From NCBI GenBank assembly GCA_948144175.1, contig CANXME010002064.1, positions 1-64,000 of the forward strand: a DNA stretch of 64,000 nucleotides, written 5' to 3'. This stretch comes from Closterium sp. NIES-65. Taxonomy: Eukaryota; Streptophyta; Zygnematophyceae; Desmidiales; Closteriaceae. Numbering within the stretch: position 1 is the first letter of the stretch; each line of letters starts with the position of its first letter. The position numbers were made by a program, and so were the translations under genes. The notes beneath the pieces are model-generated. The model saw only the letters and a program-made list of their open reading frames with translations. It was not told the origin of the DNA and did not search any database. Of this stretch, positions 33,001-43,750 are shown piece after piece.

Positions 33001-36000
33001 GAGTCGGTACCCTACTACCGCCTCTTCCCCTACCGCACTCCGTCCCTCCCCCCACCCCCGCTCTTCCTGGTACCAGGTCCCCCCCCGGTAGTCCCCCTCC
33101 CCCCTCAGGGTCCTGCCCCTTCAGGTGTGTCCCAGGTAGACGCGGTCGAACCTGTCGAGGTCACTGGTGACTCTGGTGCTGCTGCGGGAGCTGAGCCTGG
33201 GGGTGCGGAGACTGGGGGTGCTGAGCCTGGGGGTGCTGAGCCTGGGGGTGCTGAGCCTGGAGGTGCCGAGCCTGGGGGTGCTGTGCCTGGGGGTGCTGTG
33301 CCTAGGGGTGCTGAGCCTGGGGGTGCTGCGCCTGGGGGTGCTGTGCCTGGGGGTGCTGAGCCTGGAGGTGCCGAGCCTGGGGGTGCTGTGCCTAGGGGTG
33401 CTGAGCCTGGGGGTGCTGAGCCTGGGGGTGCTGTGCCTGGGGGTGCTTCGTCTCGCCGGGAGCCACTCTCCCCACAGGAGCTGCGTGAGTGGTTTACCAG
33501 GCGCTGGAGGCGTGCTGCTGGTGCTGGTGGTTCTTCGGCTGCAGAGGGTACTGCTGCCGCGCGTCCCGCCGGTGCTCGTACTGTGGGTACTGGAGCTGCT
33601 GGGTCTGAGAGTTCTCCTGGAGCTGGTACTGCTGAGGGTGTTGGCGCTGAGCCTGCCGTTGGCGGTCCGACTGACAGTGCTCCTGGTGCTGCTGCTGGAG
33701 GTTCTGGAGCTTCTGGTGGTGCTGCTGGAGGTGCTGCTGGAGTGGGTGCTCCTGCCGGGGCTGCTGGTACTGTTCCTGCTGTTTCGAGTGTCGCCGCGCG
33801 GCCCCGACCGTACTTCGTTCCGCTCCTGCAGCAGGTTCTTGGTCTTACACCTCCTCCTCCTCCTCCCTTAGAGGGTCCGCAGCCTGTCCGGTCACAGCCA
33901 CAGCTACAGCCTGCCTCCCCTTTGCCTGCTCCTTCTCCCTACGCTGGTCCGACTGGAGGTCTTACTGAGCGTCGTGAGCCTGCGTCTCGTCCTGTGTCGC
34001 CTGTTCGTACTGAGCGCGCTAGTAGTCGCGGGTCGCGTCAGCGTCCTCCTCCTGTCCCTGGCACGCACCGGATGTCACTGCGTCCGTCCACTGCTCCTCT
34101 GCGTGCCCCTTTGCCTTCTCCTCCTGCTTCCTCTCTTCCTGCCCTTGCCGACCCGGAGTCGGACTCTCTTCGTGCTGCCAGTCCTACTGTCACGCGTCTC
34201 CTTGCTACTGCTGTCACTGACCCTTCCTTCGAGTCGTCTGCTGCGTCTGCCCTTGTCACTGAGCTTGTCGACTTTGCTGCGCGCTGTCGTCTAGACTACG
34301 CTGCTCGTCTTGTCACTGAGTCTGAGTCCGCCTGTCCTCCGTCCGTCGGGGGTGAGTGTGCCCTTGGCACGGACGTCCTTGAGGACAGGCAGGAGGAGTT
34401 CCAGTGTCTGGCCGCCGCTTCACCTCGTCTCGCGTCTGTACTGCTAGCCCCTGAGGGAGACCCGGATGCACCAGACATCCCGACTCCGCGCTCTTACGCG
34501 GAGGCGATAGAGGGTCCCTACTCCTCTCAGTGGCAGGCAGCTATGGATGCAGAGATGGCTTCCTGGAAGTCCACAGGCACCTACGTCGACGCTGTTCCCC
34601 CTCCTGGGGCGAACATCGTCAGTGGCATGTGGATCTTCAGGGTGAAGCGGCCGCCGGGTTCTCCGCCTGTCTTCAAGGCGCGGTACGTGGCTCGTGGCTT
34701 CAGTCAGCGGCAGGGGGTTGACTACTTTCAGACCTTCTCCCCCACCCCGAAGATGACCACTCTTCGGGTTCTGCTGCACGTTGCTGCTCACCGTGACTAC
34801 GAGCTGCACTCTCTCGACTTCAGCACAGCTTTCTTGCAGGGCAGCCTGCACGAGGAGATCTGGCTGCGTCGCCCACCTGGCTTCACTGGGTCTTTCCCTC
34901 CTGGTACCCAGTGGAGTCTCCGGCGTCCAGTCTACGGTCTCCGCCAGGCGCCACGTGAGTGGCACGACACACTGAGGACTACGCTCGCGGCACTTGGGTT
35001 TGCTCCTTCTACTGCCGACCCGTCGCTGTTTCTGCGCACCGACACCTCTCTGCCGCCGTTCTACATCCTCGTGTACGTCGACGACTTGGTCTTTGCCACA
35101 GCTGACACTGCTGGACTCGCCTACGTGAAGTCCGAGCTGCAGAAGAGACACACGTGCACTGACCTGGGTGAACTGCGCAGCTACCTTGGCTTGCAGATCA
35201 CCCGGGACAGAGCACGCCGCACCATTACTCTGACTCAGTCACACATGGTGCAGCAGGTCCTTCAGCGCTTCGGCTTCACGTACTCCTCGCCTCAGGCCAC
35301 TCCTCTGCCTACTCGCCACTCGCTCTCAGCTCTGCCTTCGGATGAGTCCGTAGAGTCGAGTGGCCCGTACCCAGAGCTTGTTGGCTGCCTTATGTACCTG
35401 ATGACCTGCACACGACCTGACCTCGCATACCCTCTTAGCATTCTCGCACGCTTTGTTGCTCCTGGGAGACACCGACCAGAGCACATGGCTGCAGCGAAGA
35501 GGGTGTTGCGCTACTTGTGCAGTACGTCGGGCATGGGGCTAGTGCTTGGAGGGCGCAGTCCAGTGGTCCTCACTGGGCACGCAGACGCTTCTTGGGCTGA
35601 CGACCAGGCTACGCAGCGGTCGTCACAGGGTTACACCTTCAGCCTTGGTTCCGGCTCTGTCTCGTGGCGGGCTACCCGCTCGTCTTCTGTTCTCGGCTCC
35701 AGTTGTGAGGCTGAGATCTACGCTGGGGCTATGGCTGCACAGGAGTTACGCTGGCTCACCTACCTGCTGACCGACCTTGGAGAGCAGCCTCTTTCTCCTC
35801 CAGTCCTGTACGTAGACAACAAGGCCATGCTGGCCTTGTGTCGAGAGCAGCGACTGGAGCACAGAACGAAGCACATTGCTCTCCGCTACTTTCTTGCTCG
35901 TGAGTTACAGCAGCGTGGACAGTTGCGACTTGCGTACGTGGCCTCTGAGGCCAACACTGCTGATGTCTTCACCAAAGCACTTGCGCCTTGTGATCATCAG

Positions 36001-36057
36001 CGTTGTTGCACGCAGCTGGGTCTTGTGCCTGTCTTGCCTCACTTGCTCACTTCTTGA
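30070..36057 (+). CDS. gag-pol: Copia gag-pol polyprotein (element E)
   Basis: One open frame of 1995 residues from the Met-Ala-Thr-Pro start at 30070. Copia elements express Gag and Pol from one frame. Residues about 1-230 are the Gag helical domain and 265-347 a Gly-rich tract. A Gln-rich stretch precedes PQQLREWY (about 383-390). The zinc knuckle C-x13-C-x3-H-x4-C is at about 401-424 and the protease near 530. GAG-pre-integrase (His-His ... Cys-x2-Cys) starts near 686 and the integrase core at about 753-860 (Asp, Asp, Glu). A low-complexity linker of some 500 residues has repeated Gly-Gly-Ala-Glu-Pro units and PQELREWF. Reverse transcriptase runs from about 1486 with Tyr-Val-Asp-Asp at 1669. 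RNase H starts at about 1834. Unusually long for copia, mostly because of the Gly tract and linker. Confidence 0.93.
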   Translation: MATPNVLTFDAEGRAIDFAVWIEDLQLYLLCDAIDDVSLFDFVSGAVPAPPADADSAVRSKWATRDAAARLAVRRHLPSSERAHFSQCKTAQALYDAVVARYSSPSSATLSRLMLPFLFPDLASFPTAADLVTHLRASDTRYRAALPAEFRAVNPPPMYITLYFLVTRLPESLRVVRDQFLSVCPTTLTVDLLEESLLAAEKSIVAVGASRGDPRTPIFEGCGPSPLLPSVASAAAADLTGFESVGAASAPSGRRRSGKGKGGKGAGGARGGGGGGGGGGGGSGGGGGGGGGSGGTGGGGGGGGGGGGGSGGGGGSGGSDGPGGGGGGGDGGGGGGGGGGGGGGRSGSSQRSSSGGGQRQQQQQQQPQQQPQQQQRSRTVPAPQQLREWYLQRQRGGALGPCPYVLRTGDRAGERCGGAHTARRCFGRLTDAWRQQFPEAAEIPRWGELSRAGVAIYDLDFDAILSAMYAVVSDEDDCYRCFPPDPGIGTAASGTSEAAALGASASVLSGAGESALSGTVSASASHTFTLDYGASRSFFRDRTTLTPLSRPVAVSLADPSGGPVLSRFSTVLPCPAAPSGTLTGLYLPSFSTNLVSGADLQDAGVHQFTPARQRVTHCTEADTGRHLATFTRRPGSSLYTLTTASPPGAESGRVPSSGQVFAAASRSGPESAPCSCRRLSHETLLWHHRLGHPSLPRLRGMASRVLVSGLPRSLPPLPPGPGPTCVPCVEGRQRAAPHSSQFPPTEAPLQTLHMDVWGPARVRGQGQERYFLLVVDDYSRYTTVFPLRSKGEVTEVLIDWIRAARLQLRRSFGSDFPVLRLHSDRGGEFSSGLLSAYCRARGIRQTFTLPDSPQQNGIAERRIGMVMDVARTSMMHAAAPHFLWPFAVRYAAHQINLHPRVSRPETSPALLWTGKVGDASAFRVWGSRAFVRDLSADKLSPRASPCVFLGFPPDAPGWQFYHPTSRRVLSSQDVTFDESVPYYRLFPYRTPSLPPPPLFLVPGPPPVVPLPPQGPAPSGVSQVDAVEPVEVTGDSGAAAGAEPGGAETGGAEPGGAEPGGAEPGGAEPGGAVPGGAVPRGAEPGGAAPGGAVPGGAEPGGAEPGGAVPRGAEPGGAEPGGAVPGGASSRREPLSPQELREWFTRRWRRAAGAGGSSAAEGTAAARPAGARTVGTGAAGSESSPGAGTAEGVGAEPAVGGPTDSAPGAAAGGSGASGGAAGGAAGVGAPAGAAGTVPAVSSVAARPRPYFVPLLQQVLGLTPPPPPPLEGPQPVRSQPQLQPASPLPAPSPYAGPTGGLTERREPASRPVSPVRTERASSRGSRQRPPPVPGTHRMSLRPSTAPLRAPLPSPPASSLPALADPESDSLRAASPTVTRLLATAVTDPSFESSAASALVTELVDFAARCRLDYAARLVTESESACPPSVGGECALGTDVLEDRQEEFQCLAAASPRLASVLLAPEGDPDAPDIPTPRSYAEAIEGPYSSQWQAAMDAEMASWKSTGTYVDAVPPPGANIVSGMWIFRVKRPPGSPPVFKARYVARGFSQRQGVDYFQTFSPTPKMTTLRVLLHVAAHRDYELHSLDFSTAFLQGSLHEEIWLRRPPGFTGSFPPGTQWSLRRPVYGLRQAPREWHDTLRTTLAALGFAPSTADPSLFLRTDTSLPPFYILVYVDDLVFATADTAGLAYVKSELQKRHTCTDLGELRSYLGLQITRDRARRTITLTQSHMVQQVLQRFGFTYSSPQATPLPTRHSLSALPSDESVESSGPYPELVGCLMYLMTCTRPDLAYPLSILARFVAPGRHRPEHMAAAKRVLRYLCSTSGMGLVLGGRSPVVLTGHADASWADDQATQRSSQGYTFSLGSGSVSWRATRSSSVLGSSCEAEIYAGAMAAQELRWLTYLLTDLGEQPLSPPVLYVDNKAMLALCREQRLEHRTKHIALRYFLARELQQRGQLRLAYVASEANTADVFTKALAPCDHQRCCTQLGLVPVLPHLLTS
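30866..31110 (+). repeat. Poly-glycine coding tract of copia E
   Basis: GGTGGCGGTGGAGGC-like repeats encode about 80 residues that are nearly all Gly with a few Ser. Similar tracts lie in the same place in F (about 48745-48985), G (about 59262-59495), D, B and A. Confidence 0.9.
33180..33455 (+). repeat. 15-bp minisatellite in copia E linker
   Basis: In-frame repeats of GAGCCTGGGGGTGCT encode Glu-Pro-Gly-Gly-Ala with Val-Pro variants. Equivalent arrays are at about 61550-61800 (G), 46370-46665 (F), 17560-17760 (C), 9600-9830 (B) and 1040-1255 (A). Confidence 0.9.
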
Positions 36058-36246
36058 CCTTGCTTGTACCTTGACCTATATATACTCTTGCTCTTGCTTG
36101 CTTGACTCTTGTATATCTCTATATATGATCTTGCATGCGAACTGGCCTTGTGGCCCTTGACCTTGCGCTCGGAATGTGTGGTGACTTTGTGATCCACCCT
36201 GAGCTTTGCTTTGCTTTGCTTGACTGGTCTTGTGACCCCTTGTTCT

Positions 36247-36267
36247 CCCCCACTTTGCCTATGGGGG
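36247..36267 (+). other. Polypurine tract hairpin of copia E
   Basis: CCCCCA and TGGGGG pair across a 9-nt loop, and the G-run ends two bases before the 3' LTR. The same structure is present in B, D and F. Confidence 0.65.
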
Positions 36268-36269
36268 TG

Positions 36270-36402
36270 TGTCAGAACATTATAGCTTACTTATTTGTGT
36301 AGGCTATAGTGGGGTATCCCATAGGGGGTACAACCCAATTAGGGTTTCATATTTGTACTCACTTCATTCATAGTTCATCCATTCTCGTTCTTTGATTTCA
36401 CA
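36270..36402 (+). repeat. 3' LTR of copia E
   Basis: 133 bp, TGTCAGAACA ... GATTTCACA. It is followed by the CTGGG target-site copy, after which the Ty3/gypsy sequence resumes. Confidence 0.95.
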
Positions 36403-36597
36403 CTGGGAGTTCAAAAGAAGCTGCAGAAACTCCGAAAACCCCTCCAGGATGCATCCAGTGGATCGCAGGCGTCGACCGGATCCACCCCCTCAGGGTCAAC
36501 TTGTACGGTTACTACCTCTACTCCTGGCGTTGGAGAAGAGCCTTTCTCCACGCAGCCCAGGCCAGCTAGTTGTCCAGAAGAAAGCAGTGGAACCACG

Positions 36598-39500
36598 GTG
36601 TGTACTGAATATTGGGATGTACCCTATGATCCTATTAATGAGACTATTTTTGGGTACTCCGAGCAACGCTCACCACTCCTGCTCGAGGTGATCTGCAACG
36701 GACAGCGCCTCCAAGCACTCGTGGACAGCGGGGCGTCGCACAGCGTCTATGACAAAAAGGCAATCGATCGACTCGGAAGTGACATCAAGTCCTCAAACTT
36801 CTCTGCAACGATGGTGGATGGCAGTAAGCTACCTATCTACGGGGAAACACGGTTGCTACTCCAGATTGGACCCCTTCGATGGAAGCCTGCTCTCCCCGTC
36901 ACAAATATCAAAGGACTCGACGTAATCTTCGGGAGAGACTTTCTTAAAAAGTTCAACCCCGAGATCAACTGGGTTAACCAGACGGCCAACATCAACAACA
37001 ACGGGAGGAAAATCAGCCTTCCCAAATGGGACGACACGGGAAATATTCCAGTCGAGACACTCGCACGCTTTGAAAAGGACGTCAAACGGACCACGGCGGG
37101 ATTCATGGCGATAGTCAACGAGGCAGACAACGGAGAGAAGCAGACCCAGGAACTTCCTCCAGCAGTCAAGAAAATTCTTGAAGAGTTCCAGGACGTTCTC
37201 CCCGACGATTTACCTGATCAACTACCGCCATACCGGACACATCAACACGAGATCGTAGAAGAGCCGGGGTCCAAGCCAACATTTCGAGCACCATACCGGC
37301 TGAGCCCGACAGAGCTTGCCGATATGAAAAAACAAATAGAGTATCTCCTGGAGAAAGGGCTGATTCGACCTTCGACTTCGCCGTACGGAGCTCCAGTTCT
37401 CTTCACTACGAAGCCAGACGGAAGTCTGCGAATGTGCATCGACTACCGAGCCTTGAACAAGCAGACTGTAAAAAATAAATACCCGACACCACGAATCGAC
37501 GACTTACTCGATCAACTTCGCGGTGCTACGGTATTCTCCAAGCTCGACCTCAGATCAGGATACTGGCAAATTCGTATGGCGGACAACTCTATCCACAAAA
37601 CCGCTTTTCGAACTCGGTACGGGTCATACGAGTATCTCGTGATGCCATTCGGACTCACTAATGCACCAGCCACATTTCAGGCGGAAATGAACCACATCCT
37701 TCGGCCCCTTCTGGACGAGTGCGTGGTGGTATATTTGGACGATATCCTGATCTACTCGAAAGATATGAAGCAGCATGTTGAGCATCTACGACGGGTGTTT
37801 GAAATTCTTCGACGAGAACGCTTCTACGTGAAACTATCCAAGAGCGAGTTTGCGTTGAAAAAAGTCCAGTTCCTTGGACATATGGTGAGCGCTCAAGGAG
37901 TTCACGTGGATCCTAAGAAGATCGAAGCAGTGCGAACGTGGAAGACCCCTGAGAACGTGAAGGAGTTACAACGGTTCCTTGGATTCGCCAACTACTACAA
38001 CCGGTTCGTACCGAACTACGCCAAGATTGCCGCACCATTAACGAACCTGTTGAAGAAGAATACACCATATCAATGGGAGGCGAAGCACCAGGAAGCCGTG
38101 GAACAACTTAAAACCGCACTCACGTCCGCACCTGTTCTTATCCTGCCAGACACTGAACTTGACTATGTCATCGAGGCCGATGCTAGCGATCAAGCAGTGG
38201 GCGCAGTACTCATGCAGGATCAAGGGAAGGGACTACAACCCATTGCATACCTCAGTAAAAAACTTCACCGGGCAGAACTCAATTACCCCATCCATGACAA
38301 AGAGGCCCTCGCCATCGTCAACGCATTTAAGGCATGGAGGTGTTATCTCGAAGGAAGAAAAACGACTGTCTACACCGACCACTGCAGCCTCAAGTACCTG
38401 AAGACCCAACCAACACTCTCCAGGCGGCAGGTCCGGTGGATTGACTTTCTCGAAACCCACTTCCATTACGACATCGTGTATAAGCCGGGGCACAAGAACA
38501 AGGCAGACGCACTGAGTCGCCCTGCACACGTTGCCGCCTTACAAATCGATGGCATGAACCCACTTCTGAAGGGACTCTTCACGCATGGATACACCATCGA
38601 CCCCGAAGTCTCTGTAGCAGAAAAGCGCCATCTTCTACATTGGGATCAAGACATCGCATACCGCAAGGGCTCCAAAAAAATATGGGTACCTAATTACCCT
38701 CCCTTACGCCAGTTACTGCTCGAAGAATATCATGATGTTCTCTACGCAGGCCACTTCGGTAGTAACAAGACGCTTGCCGGTATTGCGAAGCATTATTATT
38801 GGCTCCACATGGCGGATGACGTACAAAAATTCGTCACCTCGTGCGACACATGCCAACGGATGAAGAGCAGCAAACAGAAGCCTCTTCCAGTCCCTGAACA
38901 GCCTTGGCAAGTGGTTAGCCTCGACTTCATCACCGGGTTACCACCTACCAAAGCTGGTTACGACGCCATTCTAGTCGTCATCGACAAATTCTCCAAAATG
39001 GGACACTTCATTCCGACACACACAACGGCTCGCGTCGAGGAGACAGCGCAAATATTCTTCCGCTACGTCATCTCGCAACATGGCATTCCAACCACGCTGA
39101 TCTCCGACAGAGATCCGAAATTCACGAGTAAATTCTGGAAGGAGCTCATGTCGCTCATGGGGACCAAACTCGCCATGTCATCAGCCTATCATCCCCAAAC
39201 AGATGGTCAGACAGAGCGCCTCAACCAGATTGTCGAACAGCTTCTGCGAGCAGCGTGTAAGGACGATATCTCTAAATGGGATGCACATCTGCCGGTTCTC
39301 GAGTTCGCGTACAACAACGCCACGCACGCCGCAACAGGGCAAACTCCTTTTTTCCTCTGTTACGGTCGCAACCCACTCACGCCTCAGAAACCAACAGTAC
39401 CCGCCACGGTGCAACCCGCACATGACTTCATTTCCACTATGCACCAATTGTGGGAGCGCACGCATAAACGTCTTCTAACTATCCAGCAGCAACAAAAGAA

Positions 39501-39984
39501 GCTCGCTGATCGGAGTCGCAACGATCATTCCATCCAGATTGGCGATCAGGTGCTTCTGGATACACGCAATCTCGACATTAGCCATCTTCCGTCTAAGCTC
39601 CGACCTCGCTTCTGCGGACCTTTTCTCGTCGAGGCGCAGGTCACTCCAGTAACCTTCCGCTTGCGTTTACCAGCTACCTGGAGGATTCACAATGCCTTCC
39701 ATGTTCAACTTCTCAAGCCCTATCGGGACCCAAACACGGTCTTCAAAGGTCGCCAGCCGCCGCCGCCACTGCCAGTGATCGTTAATGGGGAACCCGAGTA
39801 CGAAGTCGAAGCCGTTCTGGCGCACCGACGACGACGTAGCGGCACCTTGGAGTTCTTGATTCGTTGGAAAGGCTATGATCCTTCCGAGGATACCTGGGTA
39901 CCTGAACACGACATGGATAACGCCCGCCGTCCTCTGCAGGACTACCTTGTCAAGCAGGGTGTTACTTCTACCACCCAGCTTTGA
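36598..39984 (+). CDS. pol: Ty3/gypsy Pol with chromodomain
   Basis: Open frame of 1128 residues. The aspartic protease motif Asp-Ser-Gly-Ala is at 43-46. Reverse transcriptase runs from about 225 with Tyr-Leu-Asp-Asp at 379-382. RNase H is around 520-640 (Glu-Ala-Asp-Ala-Ser start, Thr-Asp-His box). Integrase has a His/Cys zinc region (Cys-Asp-Thr-Cys) followed by Asp, Asp, Glu with [10 protein letters not shown]. The last 60 residues (from about 1066) form a chromodomain with the aromatic residues Tyr, Trp and Trp in their usual places. Chromodomains bind histone marks and steer insertion into heterochromatin (known for the family). The true N-terminus may lie upstream of the copia E insertion. 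Confidence 0.93.
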   Translation: MCTEYWDVPYDPINETIFGYSEQRSPLLLEVICNGQRLQALVDSGASHSVYDKKAIDRLGSDIKSSNFSATMVDGSKLPIYGETRLLLQIGPLRWKPALPVTNIKGLDVIFGRDFLKKFNPEINWVNQTANINNNGRKISLPKWDDTGNIPVETLARFEKDVKRTTAGFMAIVNEADNGEKQTQELPPAVKKILEEFQDVLPDDLPDQLPPYRTHQHEIVEEPGSKPTFRAPYRLSPTELADMKKQIEYLLEKGLIRPSTSPYGAPVLFTTKPDGSLRMCIDYRALNKQTVKNKYPTPRIDDLLDQLRGATVFSKLDLRSGYWQIRMADNSIHKTAFRTRYGSYEYLVMPFGLTNAPATFQAEMNHILRPLLDECVVVYLDDILIYSKDMKQHVEHLRRVFEILRRERFYVKLSKSEFALKKVQFLGHMVSAQGVHVDPKKIEAVRTWKTPENVKELQRFLGFANYYNRFVPNYAKIAAPLTNLLKKNTPYQWEAKHQEAVEQLKTALTSAPVLILPDTELDYVIEADASDQAVGAVLMQDQGKGLQPIAYLSKKLHRAELNYPIHDKEALAIVNAFKAWRCYLEGRKTTVYTDHCSLKYLKTQPTLSRRQVRWIDFLETHFHYDIVYKPGHKNKADALSRPAHVAALQIDGMNPLLKGLFTHGYTIDPEVSVAEKRHLLHWDQDIAYRKGSKKIWVPNYPPLRQLLLEEYHDVLYAGHFGSNKTLAGIAKHYYWLHMADDVQKFVTSCDTCQRMKSSKQKPLPVPEQPWQVVSLDFITGLPPTKAGYDAILVVIDKFSKMGHFIPTHTTARVEETAQIFFRYVISQHGIPTTLISDRDPKFTSKFWKELMSLMGTKLAMSSAYHPQTDGQTERLNQIVEQLLRAACKDDISKWDAHLPVLEFAYNNATHAATGQTPFFLCYGRNPLTPQKPTVPATVQPAHDFISTMHQLWERTHKRLLTIQQQQKKLADRSRNDHSIQIGDQVLLDTRNLDISHLPSKLRPRFCGPFLVEAQVTPVTFRLRLPATWRIHNAFHVQLLKPYRDPNTVFKGRQPPPPLPVIVNGEPEYEVEAVLAHRRRRSGTLEFLIRWKGYDPSEDTWVPEHDMDNARRPLQDYLVKQGVTSTTQL

Positions 39985-39994
39985 GGGGGGGAAG
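39983..39994 (+). other. Polypurine tract of Ty3/gypsy
   Basis: The stop codon of pol is followed directly by GAGGGGGGGAAG and then the 3' LTR, the usual plus-strand priming site of the family. Confidence 0.85.
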
Positions 39995-40396
39995 TGTGAG
40001 AGGACGTCCCCGTTATAATATTTTCTCACTATTATATTTTTCCGTTATCCTATTCTCCCTTTTCTCCTCTTTATTTTGGTCTTTATCTCATCTCTATCGG
40101 CCTACTATTCTATTTTCTAGAGCCTTCTATTTATTTCTCTTATTTCCTACTTTTCCCACCGACATACCTATTATACGGCACCGACAGCGCCGACAGTGGT
40201 GTATACGGTGTAATCTGGGCGTAATCCCAAGTGCCAATAGACTTGCGTGCTTATGCGCACTTGTGATTGTAGTATCGGGAAGGGTGTGTTCCCGAAGGTT
40301 CGTTTTATCTCGTTTATCCTTGTACTTTCCGAGTATAAATAGGCCTTGTATTCAGTTTTAGTGACAAGTTTCGATTGAGAATTCGATCCTGTGACA
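39995..40396 (+). repeat. 3' LTR of Ty3/gypsy
   Basis: 402 bp with three differences from the 5' LTR. TATAAATA is at 40334-40341. It is followed by ACTCT, the right target-site copy. Confidence 0.93.
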
Positions 40397-42399
40397 ACTC
40401 TACTCACAATGCATTCGTTTCTAGGTACGGTGGTCATTTTTGAACCTCCATACGTGTGTTGGCACGAAAAATCCCGAAATGAACGAACTGGACACGCCCC
40501 AACGCCCAGTTGAAGAATTGGAGCTCTCACGTCCCGCCTACCGGAGGTTGCAACTCTTGCCGCCACCAACTCCAAGATCCTGCCAGAGCTGGTGGCGAAA
40601 AAGGCGATGAAATATCCGGCAATTCAGCAAGGTGTCAGGGAAGATATCTGCCTCATCCCGCCAATCCCCCCCCATCTTTCGCTCCTGCATCATTTTGCCC
40701 GCGTCATTTTTGTTTCTGACGCCGTCGCCTAGCACAGCACGCGAGAGGCGGGAGCCGAAACCACCCACCCCCCTCCCCCCCACCCCCCCCCCCCCCTCCC
40801 TCTCCCCTCCCGTAGTTTCAAGAAGCGAGATACAGTGTGTACCCATATCTGTACAGCATGATATAGCTCAGCGGACGAATTCCCCCGCCCGTTTTCGCCG
40901 CACATAACCGACAGGGTTCCATTTCAGCTCGCCGTCCGACCGTCGGAAATTGTATGGCAGACTGGGGCACGGAGCCCTAGGGAACGCCGAACGACCGTCG
41001 ACATTCCCGTGGGCTGAGAAATACCCACAGGGTATATCTCAACGCGTGGCGAGTTGCCAGCAGGACACGTCGACCGCGGATGCACGACACGCGGCGGGTT
41101 ACGGACGACCTGGATTATGTCCGACCTCCATCGAATGTCGGCGTCCACAGAGGCGTCCACGCGTCACCCGACCACGCCTCAAGCGTCGCGCGAGAAAGAA
41201 CGCGCGGGCCGTGAGAATGTCGGTGCGTGACACGCGGCGTCAATCGGCGTCACGGGGTAAGTCTACGTGGAAGAAATCGGCGGTCAAATTGAGCGCTGAA
41301 GAGGAACAGGTGGGCACCGAAATGTCGGCGAGCATCGACCGGCGAGGCAGGGTCCAGGTGTCGAGCATCGGCGGCCTGGCACGTGCACAGGAATCAGATG
41401 TGGGGGCAGGATAAATGTCGGCGCCGGACACGCGGCGTACATCGAACGGCGATGCCGGGTCCAAGTGTCGAACATCGGAGGACTATTTCTTGCGCGGGAA
41501 AACAGAACCCGCGGTGTCCGCAAAGTCGGCGTCAAAGTATCTCGTGATGAACCTGCGGTGTCCGCAAAGTCGGCGTCAAAGTATCTCATGATGCCAATCA
41601 CCGGTGGCACGAGTGCGCCATGAATGGACTCTGGACCAATGCCACAAGCCTCGGCGCGCCTTGTATTGCTGCCGTGGCATGCCTTACGAAATACCTTCAT
41701 GGACAGTCACGGCGGCGTTGTAGTGGCCATGCGAGAGCCGTGGCACGTCGGAGAATGCGCCGCCTCGCGTGGACAGCGGCATGAATGCCAAGTGTACAGA
41801 ACCTTGCCTGCACGATGGCATGTGCCGAGCCGCGCACGTCCATGACCTCTCCGGAGCCAAGCTGCCACTAGCCATTTTTCCTACTCCCACTTCCTTTCGT
41901 CACTTCTTACGCCTGCGCTCTCACCCTTAGTTTTTTTCCACCAGGACACGCTCTGCGGAGAACACCGCGGCTCCGGCGTCTGACGCCGACCAACAGGTGA
42001 GACCGATTATCGGGGCACTGGGTTTCGTTGGTCGTAGTAGCCGATTTCACAGTTTCGTCGCCCGTTTTAAACGGGAGGCACAATCGGCCAGATCCGTGGA
42101 GAAAGGCCGAGACTGGTTCAGGGTTGCACTGTGCGTGGTCGGCGACCGGCCTGGTGCAACGCCGCCGGAAACAAACCCACCTGAGGGGGACATCGCCGCG
42201 CAGTTGGCGCAAGCTTCTCTCGCCGCCCGCTTAGAGACAGACACTAGGGTCACTAGGTCACTAGAAGCGAACACAACGCAGCAACAGTATACCGCCGCCG
42301 TTACCCAATACCGCCATTTTATGCCCGACCCGCCGACCAACTCGCCGGCTGGCCCTCAGTAGACAACAAGCGCTGTTAGGACATACGGCCGAGGCCAAC
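40397..42399. other. Non-coding region upstream of the recombinase gene
   Basis: No gene supported. It contains a C-rich tract (about 40767-40815) and three copies of GACACGCGGCG (41086-41096, 41229-41239, 41427-41437) within a field of ATGTCGGCG-like words. Two direct copies of a 44-bp unit follow (41505-41548 and 41549-41592, about two mismatches). A 122-codon open frame at 41997-42362 has no recognisable domain. A 25-bp segment within it (42091-42115) matches 23 bases of the last exon of the downstream gene (52660-52684). The promoter and any 5' exon of that gene would lie here. Confidence 0.55.
41505..41592 (+). repeat. Two tandem 44-bp direct repeats
   Basis: Both copies contain GCGGTGTCCGCAAAGTCGGC and end near CTC(G/A)TGATG, with about two mismatches. 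No coding role is visible. Confidence 0.8.
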
Positions 42400-43352
42400 A
42401 TGTCGGACTACGTTCCGCTGGCAGCCCAGGCGCGGGTGAACCTGACCGGTGACGCCACAACGCCGGCCGGCGTCCGCCCCACCACCATTCCGGCAACGAC
42501 GCTGCGTCTGATTTACGATCTAGATGCGTTGGCTAAAATTCCCGTCGACCATGACATTCCGCCGCCACCTGTAGGCGACCCCCAAAAGCGACGTCCTAGC
42601 CAGCCGGAGGAGGACTCTTCGTCTAGCGATGAGGAGGAGGAACCCCAGCCCGGCCCGGGACCTAGACGCCAACGTCGGCCGCTCACTCGAGCCGAGAGGG
42701 ATCGAAGAGAGATAGAGGAGGCGTTGGCCGAGGACGAACTCGAGGATAGGCTGCACGCGAGCATCCCACGAGGAGAGTTTACTGCGGCTGAGTTTGTGGT
42801 CGAGGATCTGAAGAACAGCGACATCGAAGTGTTGATAGCCAATGCCCTTCGCCACACGGAGAAGCTCGAGGAAGGGTCGTCGCTGCGGCAGTACATATCG
42901 TGGATACTAGACTACAAGCGGTGGGCGGTGGATGCTCTTCCGTCAGAAGGTGACGACCTGGAGCCGGGGTCCATACTCACTGACAAGGACGAAATCGGCA
43001 AGCACATCGGCGATGATTTGGGCGAACGTTGGTACACCGCCCCGCGCCGGTTCATCTGGTTGCACGGCCCGAGGACCAACAAGCCTCGAATTCGCGCATA
43101 CGTCTTGTTCAGAGCGCGAGAGACCCTCATCGAGGCAATGAGGAGCGAAGAGGGCAACACCGCCATGCGCACGCAGCCGATCAAGCCTTGCACGGTCAAC
43201 ATGCTACTCGGCCGCATCAAGGCCCTTCAGATGGCGGCCAAGGTAGAGGCGACCCTGTACAAGGAGAAGGAGCTGCACATCATGCAGGACATCTCGGTCG
43301 TCCGCACGGAAGTGCGCGTCATGGTTCGCGGAAAGAACAAAGCCGACACCAA
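42400..43352 (+). CDS. Crypton-like tyrosine recombinase gene, exon 1
   Basis: Open from ATG 42400 for 317 codons to a GTAAGA donor at 43353, where the frame otherwise meets a stop at once. Residues about 60-115 are acidic then basic (Ser/Glu run, Arg-rich run), probably disordered. From about 150 to 300 the protein is helical, with Leu-Arg-Gln-Tyr-Ile-Ser-Trp and a late Thr-Val-Asn-Met-Leu-Leu helix. That arrangement is like the core-binding (SAM-like) domain that precedes the catalytic domain in tyrosine recombinases. The donor is phase 2 and fits the phase of the acceptor at 51062. Reading this as the N-terminal half of the recombinase is inference from position, phase and fold-like pattern. 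The catalytic half in exon 2 is much clearer. Confidence 0.65.
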
Positions 43353-43404
43353 GTAAGATGTTTTAACATCGCCGACTTTGCCAGTCCAATCTAGTATTCC
43401 CGCC

Positions 43405-43536
43405 TGAGAAAGTTAGAACGAGAATGAAATGACTATGAATGAAGTGAGTACAAATAGGAAACTCTAGTTGGGTTGTACCCCCTATGGGATACCCCACTAT
43501 AGCCTACACAAATAAGTAAGCTATAATATTCTAACA
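43405..43536 (-). repeat. 3' LTR of copia F
   Basis: 132 bp, TGAGAAAGTTAG ... ATTCTAACA on the plus strand, apparently identical to 50868-50999. Confidence 0.95.
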
Positions 43537-43750
43537 CACCCCCATAGGCAAAGTGGGGGAGAACAAGGGGTCACAAGACCAGTCAAGCAAAACAAAGCAA
43601 AGCTCAGGGTGGATCACAAAGTCACCACACATTCCGAGCACAAGTTCAAGGGCCACAAGGCCAGTTCACATGCAAGACCATATATAGAGATATACAAGAG
43701 TCAAGCAAGCAAGAGCAAGAGTATATATATAGGTCGAGGTACAAGCAAGG

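Larger units (their letters stand above)
29013..36402 (+). mobile_element. Ty1/copia element E, looks whole
   Basis: A 7390-bp copia element inserted in the Ty3/gypsy element. LTRs at 29013-29145 and 36270-36402 (133 bp each) look identical, and the 5-bp target duplication CTGGG is perfect (29008-29012 and 36403-36407). The insertion is therefore very recent. Parts are primer site 29146-29160, hairpin 29197-29212, minisatellite leader (about 29220-29990), a single open gag-pol frame 30070-36057, polypurine tract hairpin 36247-36267, and 3' LTR. No break in the coding frame is apparent. It is the reference copy against which the others here can be compared. Confidence 0.96.
26982..40396 (+). 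mobile_element. Ty3/gypsy chromovirus, split by copia E
   Basis: LTR retrotransposon with 402-bp LTRs at 26982-27383 and 39995-40396 that differ at 3 positions (about 0.7%). Flanks are ACTCC and ACTCT (5-bp duplication, one mismatch). Gag is at 27548-28453 and pol at 36598-39984. The order protease, RT, RNase H, integrase, chromodomain is that of chromoviruses. Copia E (29013-36402 plus a 5-bp duplication) sits between gag and pol. Without it the element is about 6.0 kb. Apart from that insertion gag and pol frames look long and open. The LTR difference makes it young, but older than copia E. Confidence 0.95.

Noticed and set aside
41997-42362. 122-codon frame as a separate gene or 5' exon
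   Set aside because: No domain, no clear splice link to 42400 in phase, and composition like the surrounding non-coding DNA. Kept only as a note.
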